Shown piece after piece: positions 1-7,799 of a stretch of DNA of 48,360 nucleotides. The stretch's first letter is position 1. Each line of letters starts with the position of its first letter. This stretch comes from Gp6-AA40 sp035263125. Its GTDB lineage: Bacteria > Acidobacteriota > Vicinamibacteria > Vicinamibacterales > UBA2999. Position numbers and translations under genes: made by a program. The notes below the pieces were generated by a model, which saw only the letters and a program-made list of their open reading frames with translations, was not told the origin of the DNA and did not search any database. Location: positions 1-48,360 of the forward strand of contig DATFRP010000319.1 in assembly GCA_035263125.1 (NCBI GenBank), read 5' to 3'.

Positions 1-234
1 CCACGCCGGCGTGCCCTTCTTGCGGAACGTCACCTCGACCGCCGCGTTGCGGTTCGCGTCGCCCTGGATGAACCATTCAAAGCCAAGATTGATCAACGTC
101 GGCGGCTCGATGACGAGCTCGCCTGGGACGACGGCATTGGGAGAGGGGGACGGGGTGGCTCCGCCCTGCGCGACTATCCGTCCGGACTGCAGAAGCATCG
201 CGACGGTCAGACCTGCAAAGACATAACGAGTCAT
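1..234 (-). CDS. Secreted protein, N-terminal part only (gene runs off the left edge)
   Basis: The first 78 codons of a minus-strand gene are visible; the rest lies outside the window. It begins with ATG at 234-232 and a signal peptide (MTRYVFAGLTVAMLLQSGRI, then a likely cut after VAQG). The mature part has a Pro/Ser-rich stretch followed by PPTLINLGFEWFIQGDANRN and a basic VEVTFRKKGTPAW. This type of segment resembles the N-terminal beta-sandwich found in large secreted proteins of Acidobacteria and Planctomycetes that carry fibronectin-III or beta-helix domains. That likeness is from memory of the motif and cannot be tested without the rest of the gene. It is divergent from the gene at 337, with a large palindromic repeat between them. 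Confidence 0.6.
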   Translation of the reverse strand, partial: MTRYVFAGLTVAMLLQSGRIVAQGGATPSPSPNAVVPGELVIEPPTLINLGFEWFIQGDANRNAAVEVTFRKKGTPAW

Positions 235-248
235 CACAACCCTCTCGA

Positions 249-330
249 CGCCGGGCCTAAAGAACAGGCCCGGCCTACACTGTATTGCTTAGCGAGTAGT
301 GTAGGCCGGGCCTGCCTTTCAGGCCCGGCG
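249..330. repeat. Composite palindromic repeat, copy 1
   Basis: Two 33-nt arms (249-281 and 298-330) are inverted copies of each other with four mismatches, around a 16-nt spacer. Each arm is itself a small hairpin built from CGCCGGGCCT and AGGCCCGGC. The inner edges read GGCCTACACT and AGTGTAGGCC. The right arm, reverse complemented, is identical over 33 nt to the left arm of copy 2 at 9979-10011. It sits between divergent genes, just ahead of the start at 337, so it is not simply a terminator for either. Confidence 0.85.
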
Positions 331-336
331 AACTTT

Positions 337-609
337 ATGCCCACGATCACAATCGCTTCTAAGGGAGACTCTAGGTTTCTCGTCACCATCGAAGAGCGCG
401 GCCGCACGACGACGCACATGGTCACAACGACGGCGCAGGACGTCGCGCGCTATGCACCGCCCGGCGCCTCGCCCGAACGGTTGATCGAAGCGTCGTTCGA
501 GTTTCTGCTGGAACGTGAGCCTGCCAGCTCGATCCTTTCGACATTCGCGCTGCCGGTGATCGAGCGCTACTTCCCCGAGTACCCGGCCGAGATTCGAAAG
601 CGGCTGTAA
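337..609 (+). CDS. Small conserved-looking protein of unknown function
   Basis: A 90-residue protein with no signal peptide or membrane segment. It starts with a beta-rich stretch (PTITIASKGDSRFLVTIEER) and ends with an alpha-helical part: SPERLIEASFEFLLEREP, then SSILSTF and LPVIERYFPEYPAEI. I recall similar short proteins with the 'FLLEREP...ILxxFxLPVIxRYFPEY' ending in many bacteria, without a known role. ATG at 337 directly follows the palindrome and has no clear ribosome binding site, so the message may be leaderless or read from a start inside the repeat. The gene is convergent with the one at 626-1546. Confidence 0.65.
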   Translation: MPTITIASKGDSRFLVTIEERGRTTTHMVTTTAQDVARYAPPGASPERLIEASFEFLLEREPASSILSTFALPVIERYFPEYPAEIRKRL

Positions 610-625
610 GCGACACCTGCAGGGT

Positions 626-1546
626 TCAGCCGGGCGGTCGTTTGAACCGTTCGACGAGACGATCGGTCAGCGTGCGACGCCCGGGCGAGAAGTGATCGAC
701 GGCCGCCCGCACATAGGGACCGAGCTGCCGTGTGGCAAACGCGGCATATCCCACACGACGCATCTCGTCGAGCGTCGTCCGATAGTGCTCGAGCAACGCC
801 GCCGCGACCACCCGTCCGGTCCGCGTCGCGCCGACACGCGTCGACGCCGACAGCCAGCGTGCGCCGTCGGGCAGGCCACGAATCGCTGACATTGCCATCA
901 TCGACGAGGTCTCGAAGATCGATCGCTCCTGCCGCGCCGATTCGGCGCGCAGCTGCTTCCACACGGTCGTCAACGCCTCGATCGACGGCAGGCGATCGGG
1001 CTGCAGTCCTCGAGAGGCTTCACGGATCGCCGCCCACTCCCGCCGCAGCGCGGGCACATCGAGCGGCGGCGTGTTGATGGTCTCGGCCAGGCGGCCGGAT
1101 GTCTGCTCGAGCCCGTCGAGGAGCTGGTCCACGGTCGTGAACTGTTGGTCCGGATCGAGGAGCCCTCGTTCTTTCAACGCGGTTGCGACTTCCGGAATCA
1201 TCTGACGGCCAAAGCCGCAGACGTCCGACAACGCCGCCAGCACCCACACCGGTGACGCATGAAAGGCCACGATCCCGAGCGCCTCGATGGCGTTGCCGGC
1301 CGTGCGCCTGACCAGCAGGTCGTTGGTCGCCGCCGTCTCCTCGGCGCGATACACCCCTTCGACGCCGCCGACCTGTTCGATCAGGATGCGCAGCGTCGTC
1401 TCGACGAGATTGCGATAAAGCTGCGTCTCGCGCACCCGATCCGGCAGCACGACCTCGCTCGCTTCCCGCGCCAGCCCCGCGCCAAGACCCAGCACCGATC
1501 GGACGATCCGCTCTGGCAGCGAGACCAGATATGCCTTCACGGCCAT
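626..1546 (-). CDS. Conserved hypothetical protein, mostly helical
   Basis: A 306-residue protein I do not recognise. It starts MAVKAYLVSLPERIVRSVLG and is predicted mainly helical, with moderately hydrophobic stretches around residues 85-105 (IEALGIVAFHASPVWVLAAL) and no cleavable signal. Basic and acidic residues alternate in the second half (DVPALRREWAAIREASRG; GRVVAAALLEHYRTTLDEM), suggesting amphipathic helices and possibly peripheral membrane association. Codon use matches its neighbours. It is divergent from the propeller gene at 1571 with only 24 bp between the start codons, so the two promoters must overlap each other or reach into the coding regions. Confidence 0.6.
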   Translation of the reverse strand: MAVKAYLVSLPERIVRSVLGLGAGLAREASEVVLPDRVRETQLYRNLVETTLRILIEQVGGVEGVYRAEETAATNDLLVRRTAGNAIEALGIVAFHASPVWVLAALSDVCGFGRQMIPEVATALKERGLLDPDQQFTTVDQLLDGLEQTSGRLAETINTPPLDVPALRREWAAIREASRGLQPDRLPSIEALTTVWKQLRAESARQERSIFETSSMMAMSAIRGLPDGARWLSASTRVGATRTGRVVAAALLEHYRTTLDEMRRVGYAAFATRQLGPYVRAAVDHFSPGRRTLTDRLVERFKRPPG

Positions 1547-1570
1547 ACATCAAATGGTAAAGTCATTCCC

Positions 1571-2800
1571 ATGCGTCGCCTCTTTGCAGCGGCGATCGTC
1601 CTCGCCCTCGGGATCGTGGCCCGCGCTGCCGCGTTCGATTGGCCGCAATTCCTCGGCCCCGATCGCAACGGCACCTACGCCGGGCCGCCGCTCAACGAAA
1701 CCTGGGGGCCGTCCGGCCCCAAGGTCGTCTGGCGCAAACAGGTCGGGCAGGGCTTCGCCGGACCGGCGGTCGTCCAGGGCCGCGTCCTGCTGTTCCACCG
1801 CGTCGGCAATGAAGAGGTGCTCGAATCGCTCGATGCCAAAACCGGCATGTCGACGTGGCGCTACGCCTACCCGACGAACTATCGCGACGATTTCGGCTTC
1901 GACGAGGGCCCGCGTGCCGTGCCGGTGGTCGCCGAGGGCATCGTCTACATCTTCGGCGCGCAAGCGCAGTTGCATGCGGTCGATCTCGCCAAGGGCACGC
2001 GCGTCTGGACTCACGACACGATGAAGGAATTCAACGTGCCGAAGGGGTACTTCGGCCAGGGCGGCTCTCCCCTCGTCGAGGGTGGACGCGTGATCGCCAA
2101 CGTCGGTGGCGACGGCGCAGGGGTCGTCGCCTTCGACGCGAAGGCGGGCAAGGTGCTCTGGAAGGCGACCGAAGACGACGCGAGTTACTCGTCAGGCGTG
2201 GCGGCGACGATCGGCGGAAAGCGAACGGCCGTGTTCCTCACGCGCGACAACCTGCTCGGTCTCGACCCCGCCACCGGCATGGTTCTCTTTCAACGCCGAT
2301 GGCGCTCGCGTAACGCCGCGTCGGTCAATGCGGCGACCCCTCTCGTGATTGGCGATCAGATCTTCGTCTCCGCGGAATACGGTCCCGGCGCCGGCGTGCT
2401 GCGTGTCGAAGGATCGAAGCTGGTCGATCTCTGGAACTCCGATGAGGCGCTGTCCAATCACTACGCGACGAGCGTCTACAAGGACGGATATCTCTACGGC
2501 TATCACGGACGGCAGGAGTTCGGACCGAGCTTCCGCGCTGTGGAGTTCAAGACCGGCACCGTCAAATGGAGCCAGGATCAGTTCCGCGCAGGAAGCGTAC
2601 TACTGGCCGGCGATAAGTTGCTCATTCTGCGCGAGGGCGGCGAGATGATCCTCGCCCCCGCGTCGCCTCAGGCGTTCAAACCGATTGCCCGCGCCCAGAT
2701 TCTCAATGGCGTCGTTCGACCGTACGCCGCGTTGGCAGACGGCTTCCTCTACGTGCGCAATGAGAACACACTCCTCTGCCTCGATCTTCGGAAGCAATAG
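1571..2800 (+). CDS. Secreted PQQ-type (BamB-like) beta-propeller protein
   Basis: A 409-residue protein with a signal peptide (MRRLFAAAIVLALGIVARAA), then FDWPQFLGPDRNGTY, the usual opening of outer-membrane/periplasmic PQQ-like propellers. Blade motifs recur as [VL]-x-[AS]-[FL]-D-x-x-[TA]-G-x2-x-W: LESLDAKTGMSTWRY, LHAVDLAKGTRVWTH, VVAFDAKAGKVLWKA and LLGLDPATGMVLF. I see no haem or PQQ-binding Trp-docking domain, so a dehydrogenase activity is not supported; a binding or scaffold role is more likely. The frame stays open upstream to 1259, but the signal peptide fixes the start at 1571. The downstream TPR gene overlaps its 3' end, so they are probably one operon. Confidence 0.85.
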   Translation: MRRLFAAAIVLALGIVARAAAFDWPQFLGPDRNGTYAGPPLNETWGPSGPKVVWRKQVGQGFAGPAVVQGRVLLFHRVGNEEVLESLDAKTGMSTWRYAYPTNYRDDFGFDEGPRAVPVVAEGIVYIFGAQAQLHAVDLAKGTRVWTHDTMKEFNVPKGYFGQGGSPLVEGGRVIANVGGDGAGVVAFDAKAGKVLWKATEDDASYSSGVAATIGGKRTAVFLTRDNLLGLDPATGMVLFQRRWRSRNAASVNAATPLVIGDQIFVSAEYGPGAGVLRVEGSKLVDLWNSDEALSNHYATSVYKDGYLYGYHGRQEFGPSFRAVEFKTGTVKWSQDQFRAGSVLLAGDKLLILREGGEMILAPASPQAFKPIARAQILNGVVRPYAALADGFLYVRNENTLLCLDLRKQ

Positions 2801-3437
2801 GAAGTACGTCGCGCATGTCCTGTGGACGTGCCTTGGCCTTGTCCCGCTCGCGATCACGCTGGCCGCGCAGCAACGCACGCCGAGCGCACGCGAGATTCTC
2901 GATCGCGCGATTGATGATTTTCTCGCCGGCCGGATCGCCGAATCCATTGTCGGATTTGACCAGGTCGTGAAACTGGCCCCTGAGGCGGCACCGCAGTTGT
3001 GGCAGCGTGGCATCGCACTTTATTACGCCGGCCGCTACCGCGACTGCCGGGCGCAGTTCGAGTCGCATCGAACGGTGAATCCCAACGACGTCGAAAACCC
3101 GGCGTGGCATTTCCTCTGCGTTGCCCGCGCCGAATCGCCTGAGAAGGCGCGCGCTGCGCTGCTGCCCGTCGGTCCCGATCAACGCTCACCGATGCGCGAG
3201 ATCTATCAGATGTTCAAGGGCACGCTCACGCCTGATGCGGTATTGAAGGCTGGAGGAAACGATCTCTCGTCACAGTTCTTCGCAGAGTTGTACGTAGGCC
3301 TGTACTACGATGCGCTCGGCGACGATGCCCGCGCGCGCGAGCATCTCACGAAGGCGGCATCAGGCCGCTATTCGGAGGTTGGCGGTTACATGTACCGTGT
3401 GGCCGCGTTGCACCCGCGGGTGCGCGCGCAGAAATAG
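2760..3437 (+). CDS. TPR-containing secreted or lipoprotein-like protein (NlpI-like)
   Basis: About 225 residues. After a long N-region comes a hydrophobic signal (VLWTCLGLVPLAITLAA), then tetratricopeptide-like helices: REILDRAIDDFLAGRIAESI, VGFDQVVKLAPEAAPQLWQR, GIALYYAGRYRDCRAQFESH, and near the C-terminus LYVGLYYDALGDDARAREHL. The middle segment LPVGPDQRSPMREIYQMFKG is like the linker in NlpI-type TPR proteins. ATG at 2760 overlaps the preceding propeller gene by 41 nt, which suggests translational coupling; no in-frame ATG or GTG lies nearer the signal peptide, so the start is not certain. The stop codon (TAG, 3435-3437) lies at the first base of an inverted repeat. Confidence 0.75.
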   Translation: MRTHSSASIFGSNRKYVAHVLWTCLGLVPLAITLAAQQRTPSAREILDRAIDDFLAGRIAESIVGFDQVVKLAPEAAPQLWQRGIALYYAGRYRDCRAQFESHRTVNPNDVENPAWHFLCVARAESPEKARAALLPVGPDQRSPMREIYQMFKGTLTPDAVLKAGGNDLSSQFFAELYVGLYYDALGDDARAREHLTKAASGRYSEVGGYMYRVAALHPRVRAQK

Positions 3438-3473
3438 GCCCCAGGGACCGGGCCTCAGGGCCCAGGGCTGGGC
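3435..3473. repeat. Left inverted repeat of the four-helix-bundle cassette
   Basis: This 39-nt segment pairs with 4072-4110 on the other side of the four-helix-bundle gene: 37 of 39 positions match in inverted orientation, including a perfect 25-nt core (3449-3473 with 4072-4096). The core is built from GGGCCTCAGGGCCC and CAGGGCTGGGC. Its first three bases are the stop codon of the upstream TPR gene. Confidence 0.9.
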
Positions 3474-3625
3474 CAGGCATCAGGCGATAGGGATGAGGAT
3501 CAGGATCGTTTCGAAAACTGCGACTTCGGCGCCTCTTTCAGATCGCAAGAACGTCCACCTTTTCATCTCGCAGCAACAGATCATTCGAGAGTCGGAGCGG
3601 CATGGCCCATGCTCTTCGAAGGGAC

Positions 3626-4019
3626 ATGACTGACATCATCAAGTCGTTCCGCGAGTTGTTCGTGTGGCAGAAGTCGATGGATCTCGCCGTGCGGACGTAC
3701 CGCGTCGCACAGCATCTCCCACGCGACGATCGACCGGTTCTCGGCTATCAGCTGCGCAAATCCTCGTTGTCGATGCCGTCGAACATCGCTGAGGGCTTCA
3801 GCCGTCACTCGACTCCTCACTACATTCAGCATCTCTGGACCGCGCACGCGTCTGGCGCTGAACTCGAGACAGGTTGAACTCGGTCAACGACTCGATCTAA
3901 TCGTGGCGACCCAGGCAGATCTACTGATCCGGGACGCACAGGAGATCGCTCGGATGATCAATGGGCTCGTCGCGTCATTGGAGCGATCGGAACGAGAACG
4001 TCTGACGCGCAAGCGTTGA
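3626..4019 (+). pseudogene. Four-helix-bundle protein (S23/IVS, Avd-like family), frameshifted
   Basis: The first frame (3626-3877) reads MTDIIKSFRELFVWQKSMDL, later SSLSMPSNIAEGFSRHS, and stops after SGAELETG. These are hallmarks of the four-helix-bundle family first seen in 23S rRNA intervening sequences and related to Avd of diversity-generating retroelements. The family continues as AELETQ; here a +1 reading shift at about 3872 restores VELGQRLDLIVATQADLLIR and runs to a TGA at 4017-4019. The defect fits loss of a CA dinucleotide (ACACAG to ACAG). Repaired, the protein has about 130 residues, the normal family length. It lies between convergent neighbours and is flanked by inverted GC-rich repeats. 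A sequencing error or recoding cannot be excluded. Confidence 0.85.
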
Positions 4020-4043
4020 TCTACAGCCCGCGTCACTGAGCCA

Positions 4044-4147
4044 GGCCCTGAGGCCCGGGCCCTGAGGCCTAGCCCAGCCCTGGGCCCTGAGGCCCGGGGC
4101 CTGGGGCCTAGAGTGTCCTGCGCCTGAGGCCCGAGGCCTAGGGCCTA
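4044..4147. repeat. GC-rich repeat tract, including the right inverted repeat (4072-4110)
   Basis: Downstream of the four-helix-bundle gene lies a tract of related GC-rich units. GGCCCTGAGGCC occurs exactly at 4044-4055, 4058-4069 and 4083-4094, with a variant (CGCCTGAGGCC) near 4121, mixed with GGCCTAG units. Positions 4072-4110 are the inverted partner of 3435-3473. The tract ends in GGCCTAGGGCCTAG, whose CTA at 4145-4147 is the stop codon (TAG) of the minus-strand propeller gene. It could form strong hairpins and end transcription from both sides. Confidence 0.85.
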
Positions 4148-5386
4148 GTGTCGCTCTCCGATTCGATACAGATGCGAGTGACTTCGAATGAAGAGTGATC
4201 CGCCCGACACCGCCATCGAGGCGAGCGTATAGCCATCCAGCCGATTCACCGCCAGCTTCTTGAATTCCTTCCCCGGCGCGATGACCGTCGTCTCACCTTC
4301 CTCGCTCTGAAAGTAGATGCGGCCGTCGGCGAACACGGGTGACGCCGAGTAGTTGCCGCCGAGTCGCTGCTGCCACGCGATCTTGCCGGTCGATGCGTCG
4401 GCGAGTGAAAGCACGCCGGTGTCACTGACGTAATAGAAATCCTCGCCGATGAGCAGCGGTGACGGGGTATAGGGCGCACCACGAGTGATCGTCCAGGCGA
4501 CGTTCGTGCGGGTGACATCGCCTTTACCCTCCGGTCGCACGGCGATAAGCGACGGCGTCTGAAATCCTGTGGCAATGTAGACGAGACCGTTCCCGAACAC
4601 CGGACGCGGGACGTTCGAGAAGCCGTCGCCATAGCTGACGCGCCAGATCTCCTGGCCGGTGAGCGGATCGTACGCGGCTGCACGATACGCGCCGGCGGAA
4701 ACCACCTCGTCGCGATCCCCGACGGTGATCACGAGCGGCGTCGAGTACGCCTGATCGGCCGGCTTTCGCCGCGGCGTCTTCCATCGAATCTTGCCGGTCG
4801 CCGTATCGAGCGCGGCGACGTACGCTTCCCCGCCATTGCCGTCGCAATTCACGATCAGCAGATCGCGATAGACGATCGGAGATCCGCCGTTGCCATGCTG
4901 TGATTCGTACGGGAGTCGCGCGGTCCAGAGAATCTGGCCGGAGGTCGAGAGCGCCGCGGTGCCATCAGCGCCGAAGTGCACGTACACTCTGTCGCCGTCG
5001 ATGATCGGCGTGGGCGACGCGCGGCTGTTCTTCGGATTGATGACGCCGGCGTCCTTGATCTGAAAGACCTCGACGTTGACGAGTTCCTTCCCCGTCTCCA
5101 CGTCGAAGGCCAACGCGCGAAGCGAGGCGCTCACGCGATCGCGCTTCTCTTTCGTCTCGACGACCGTGGTGAGCCAGACTTTCCCGCCGGCGACTACGGG
5201 AGAGGACCACCCGAAGCCGGGAACCGGTGTCTTCCAGAGGATGTTGCGCGATTCGCCCCACTCGAGCGGCAGGCCCCGCTCGGTCGCATGGCCCTGCCCG
5301 GTCGGGCCGCGGAACTGAGGCCAGTCCTCCGCGCTCACCCGCGTCACCGCGACGGCAAGCGACAGGAGAACTGGCGTCAGGCGCAT
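4145..5386 (-). CDS. Secreted PQQ-type (BamB-like) beta-propeller protein
   Basis: A 413-residue paralogue of the 1571-2800 product. The signal peptide is MRLTPVLLSLAVAVTRVSA and the mature protein opens EDWPQFRGPTGQGHATERGL, followed by LEWGESRNILWKTPVPGFGW. Propeller blades recur as AFDVETGKELVNVEV, AALDTATGKIRWKT, AYDPLTGQEIWRVSYGDG and SLADASTGKIAWQQRLGG. No haem-binding CxxCH is present. It probably acts in the periplasm or at the cell surface as a binding or assembly module. It is followed on the same strand upstream (in transcription order before it) by the DUF1080-like gene, only 7 bp away, so these are likely co-transcribed. Confidence 0.85.
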   Translation of the reverse strand: MRLTPVLLSLAVAVTRVSAEDWPQFRGPTGQGHATERGLPLEWGESRNILWKTPVPGFGWSSPVVAGGKVWLTTVVETKEKRDRVSASLRALAFDVETGKELVNVEVFQIKDAGVINPKNSRASPTPIIDGDRVYVHFGADGTAALSTSGQILWTARLPYESQHGNGGSPIVYRDLLIVNCDGNGGEAYVAALDTATGKIRWKTPRRKPADQAYSTPLVITVGDRDEVVSAGAYRAAAYDPLTGQEIWRVSYGDGFSNVPRPVFGNGLVYIATGFQTPSLIAVRPEGKGDVTRTNVAWTITRGAPYTPSPLLIGEDFYYVSDTGVLSLADASTGKIAWQQRLGGNYSASPVFADGRIYFQSEEGETTVIAPGKEFKKLAVNRLDGYTLASMAVSGGSLFIRSHSHLYRIGERH

Positions 5387-5393
5387 CGAACGG

Positions 5394-6023
5394 CTACGAC
5401 TTCTGCAGCTGGAAGTCGTTCACTTCCACTTCTGTCACATGATTCACACGGAAGCCGACGATGCCATCGGTCGGGGCCTTGAGGTCTCCCTTCGGCGTCG
5501 TCGCCACGACCATGCCGTTGACGACGTACGAGACCGTATCGCCAGCGACGCGAACCTCGAGTGCGTTGACCGACTTGCCCGAGGCGTCCGGTGTCTTCAC
5601 TGCAGCGTTCGGCGTGTAGCCCTTGATGTCGTGTGTGCTCTCGCCGGTGCGCTGCTTGATCAGGAACGTACCGTTCTGCGCGACCATGAAGTACGTGTAA
5701 CGCTGATTGGCACCTTCGAGCGCGTCACCACCGAAGACGAGTCCGTAGTAGTTGGTGTGGCTGCTCGGCTTGAGCAGCGTGAACGTCCCCTTCGCGGTGA
5801 AGTTGCCGGTTGCAGTGTTCTTGGGGTCCCAGTACACGCCTGCCGGGCCGCCCGCCACGTGAAAGCCTTTGCCCATCGCCATGAACGTGACGTCCTTGCG
5901 GTCGTCGGGATCCTGGGCGCTCTGGCTTCGATCGATTCGCATCTTCCACCCGGCGGGCTTCTGGGCGGCCAGCGGTACAGCCATCGAGACGACGAGGGTT
6001 GCGAGAAGAACACGCTTGAACAT
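5394..6023 (-). CDS. Secreted DUF1080-like (concanavalin-fold) protein
   Basis: A 209-residue protein with a signal peptide (MFKRVLLATLVVSMAVPLAA, cut near AQ). The mature part carries features of the jelly-roll DUF1080/3-keto-disaccharide hydrolase group: FMAMGKGFHVAGGPAGVYWD, GNFTAKGTFTLLKPSSHTNY, YGLVFGGDALEGANQRYTYF, and a C-terminal DGIVGFRVNHVTEVEVNDFQ strand pair. It is likely a carbohydrate-binding or hydrolysing surface protein; catalysis is not shown. ATG at 6023 is preferred over the in-frame ATG at 6032, because a TAGGAG ribosome binding site sits 9 nt ahead of 6023 but touches 6032. That site overlaps the stop codon of the upstream gene, so the two are translationally linked. Confidence 0.75.
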   Translation of the reverse strand: MFKRVLLATLVVSMAVPLAAQKPAGWKMRIDRSQSAQDPDDRKDVTFMAMGKGFHVAGGPAGVYWDPKNTATGNFTAKGTFTLLKPSSHTNYYGLVFGGDALEGANQRYTYFMVAQNGTFLIKQRTGESTHDIKGYTPNAAVKTPDASGKSVNALEVRVAGDTVSYVVNGMVVATTPKGDLKAPTDGIVGFRVNHVTEVEVNDFQLQKS

Positions 6024-6035
6024 GAACAGCATCTC

Positions 6036-6272
6036 CTAAATGCGCAGTGTCGTGTGATCGGGATCGTTGGTCCCGGTCGAGCTGCGCCAGCGTTTGTAGA
6101 GAATTATCCCCCCAGCGATGATCACGCAGCCGACCAGTGCTGCCAGCAGAAACAACCCGGCCATCGCGAACATGCCGGCCACGAAGTCGAGCGTGATGTC
6201 GTGGGTCGGCGGCGGCGGTTTGCCGACGTCGACGATGATCGGCTTCTGCTGCAGCAGCGTCAGCAGCGTCAT
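6036..6272 (-). CDS. Small single-pass membrane protein
   Basis: A 78-residue protein with a short N-terminal part containing a proline run (VDVGKPPPPTHDITLDF) and one long hydrophobic segment at about residues 31-58 (FVAGMFAMAGLFLLAALVGC, then VIIAGGIILY), followed by a basic KRWRSS and a polar tail. The topology is probably N-out/C-in by the positive-inside rule. I do not recognise a family. It lies 10 bp downstream of the aminopeptidase gene and ends inside the ribosome binding site of the next gene, so it is part of a pepA-(this)-DUF1080-propeller transcription unit. Confidence 0.6.
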   Translation of the reverse strand: MTLLTLLQQKPIIVDVGKPPPPTHDITLDFVAGMFAMAGLFLLAALVGCVIIAGGIILYKRWRSSTGTNDPDHTTLRI

Positions 6273-6281
6273 CGCACTCTA

Positions 6282-7799
6282 TTACGCCCCGCGGCTCCAG
6301 GACGTTGCGTCGAGGGCGAGCTCGACCAGGGTTCGGACCCCGACCCCGGTTGCTCCCTTCGGCTGATACGGTTTGGCTTCTTCGGCCCACGCGGTGCCGG
6401 CGATGTCGATGTGGACCCACGGATGATCGGCGGTGAACTCTTTCAGGAAAAGCGCCGCGGTGATGGCACCGCCCGAGCGCCCGCCGGAGTTGGTGAAGTC
6501 GGCAATCTCGCTCTTGAGTTGTTCCTTGTAATCGTCGAACACCGGCAGCGGCCACGACCGCTCGCCGGCGCGCTCGCCGGCGCGGCGAACCGACTCGACC
6601 CATGTGTCCGGCGTGCCGAACACACCGCTCGTCGTCTTGCCGAGGGCGATGACGCAGGCGCCGGTGAGCGTCGCGACGTCGACGAGGTGCGTCGCGCCGA
6701 GTTCGCGCGCATACCAGAGGCCGTCGCCGAGAACGAGACGTCCTTCCGCGTCGGTGTTGATGATCTCGACCGTCTTTCCGCTCGCGCTCGTGAGCACGTC
6801 GCCCGGCTTCACGGCCCGGCCGCCCGGCATGTTCTCGGTCATCGGCACGATGCCGATGCAGCGGACCGGCACCTCGAGCCTCGCGATCGCCGCCATGGCG
6901 CAGACGACCGCCGCGCCGCCCGACATGTCGTCCTTCATCTTGTCCATGTTGTCGGCCGGCTTGATGGAGATGCCGCCAGTATCGAACGTGATCCCCTTGC
7001 CGACCAACCCGAGCACCGCACCCGGAATCGCGTCGGGCGGGTCATGCTTCAGCACCACGAGCCGCGGCGGTTCCTGACTGCCGCGGGCGACGCCGAGCAG
7101 CAGCCCCATCTTGAGTGCGTCGAGGCGATGTTCGTCGAGCACGTCTGTGGTCAAACCCGCCGCCGCGGCGATCGCCGCAGCACGATCGGCAAACACGCGC
7201 GGCGTCAGCTCGTTGCCCGGAGCATTGGCCAGCGCGCGCGCTTCGTTGCTGTATTCACCCATCACCCGTCCACGCGTGATCGACTGCTCGATGCACTGAC
7301 GATCGCCGGCCACGCGCACATCGGCCGTTTCGATCCAACTCGTGGGCGGACCGCTCGTTCTGAAGGACCCGCCGTCGAAGTTGGCCAGAAGCAATCCTTC
7401 GACAATCGCCTGCGACGCATCTTCGGCGGAGACCGGCGTGCCGGCGCGATGAAGGATGGCGATCTTGGTGATGCGCCGCTGCCGCGCGGCAAGGCTTCCG
7501 ACAATCGCGACACGGCGCAGATGATCGCGCGTGAGATCGTTCCGGCCGCCTATGCCAACGAGCACCGCGCGCGACGTCTTCCATCCCGAAAGCGAGATCG
7601 GCAGCGTCTCGAACAGCTTGCCGGTCAGCTCGCCCCGGTCTCGAGCACGGGTGAGCTCATTGCCCGACGCCGCGTCGAGTCCGGGCTCATCGGCGAGGTC
7701 ATCGTCTGCAAAGATGGGAATGATCAGAAGGTCAGCGGCAATCTCCGCAGCGGGTTGTGCAACTGCACGAATCGCCGGAGATTTGTGGGCCATCTGCAT
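6282..7799 (-). CDS. pepA: Leucyl aminopeptidase (peptidase family M17)
   Basis: A cytosolic two-metal aminopeptidase of 505 residues, the usual M17 length. The metal-binding signature is complete: VGKGITFDTGGIS (residues 266-278, K268 and D273), KDDMSGGAA (D291) and NTDAEGRL (348-355, D350 and E352), followed by LGDGLWYA. The N-terminal macrodomain-like region is at about 1-170. The frame is open back to 7916, but that would overlap the start of the divergent gene; ATG at 7799 (or 7793) gives the normal family length. The 115 bp between the two divergent starts should hold both promoters. It releases N-terminal amino acids from peptides. Confidence 0.95.
   Translation of the reverse strand: MQMAHKSPAIRAVAQPAAEIAADLLIIPIFADDDLADEPGLDAASGNELTRARDRGELTGKLFETLPISLSGWKTSRAVLVGIGGRNDLTRDHLRRVAIVGSLAARQRRITKIAILHRAGTPVSAEDASQAIVEGLLLANFDGGSFRTSGPPTSWIETADVRVAGDRQCIEQSITRGRVMGEYSNEARALANAPGNELTPRVFADRAAAIAAAAGLTTDVLDEHRLDALKMGLLLGVARGSQEPPRLVVLKHDPPDAIPGAVLGLVGKGITFDTGGISIKPADNMDKMKDDMSGGAAVVCAMAAIARLEVPVRCIGIVPMTENMPGGRAVKPGDVLTSASGKTVEIINTDAEGRLVLGDGLWYARELGATHLVDVATLTGACVIALGKTTSGVFGTPDTWVESVRRAGERAGERSWPLPVFDDYKEQLKSEIADFTNSGGRSGGAITAALFLKEFTADHPWVHIDIAGTAWAEEAKPYQPKGATGVGVRTLVELALDATSWSRGA

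Noticed and set aside
1259..1570. Upstream extension of the first propeller gene
   Set aside because: It is open in frame but overlaps the divergent gene; the signal peptide and the family's DWPQFLGP opening place the start at 1571.
3435..4147. Diversity-generating retroelement
   Set aside because: The four-helix-bundle protein resembles Avd, but there is no reverse transcriptase, no template/variable repeat pair and no C-type-lectin target in the window.
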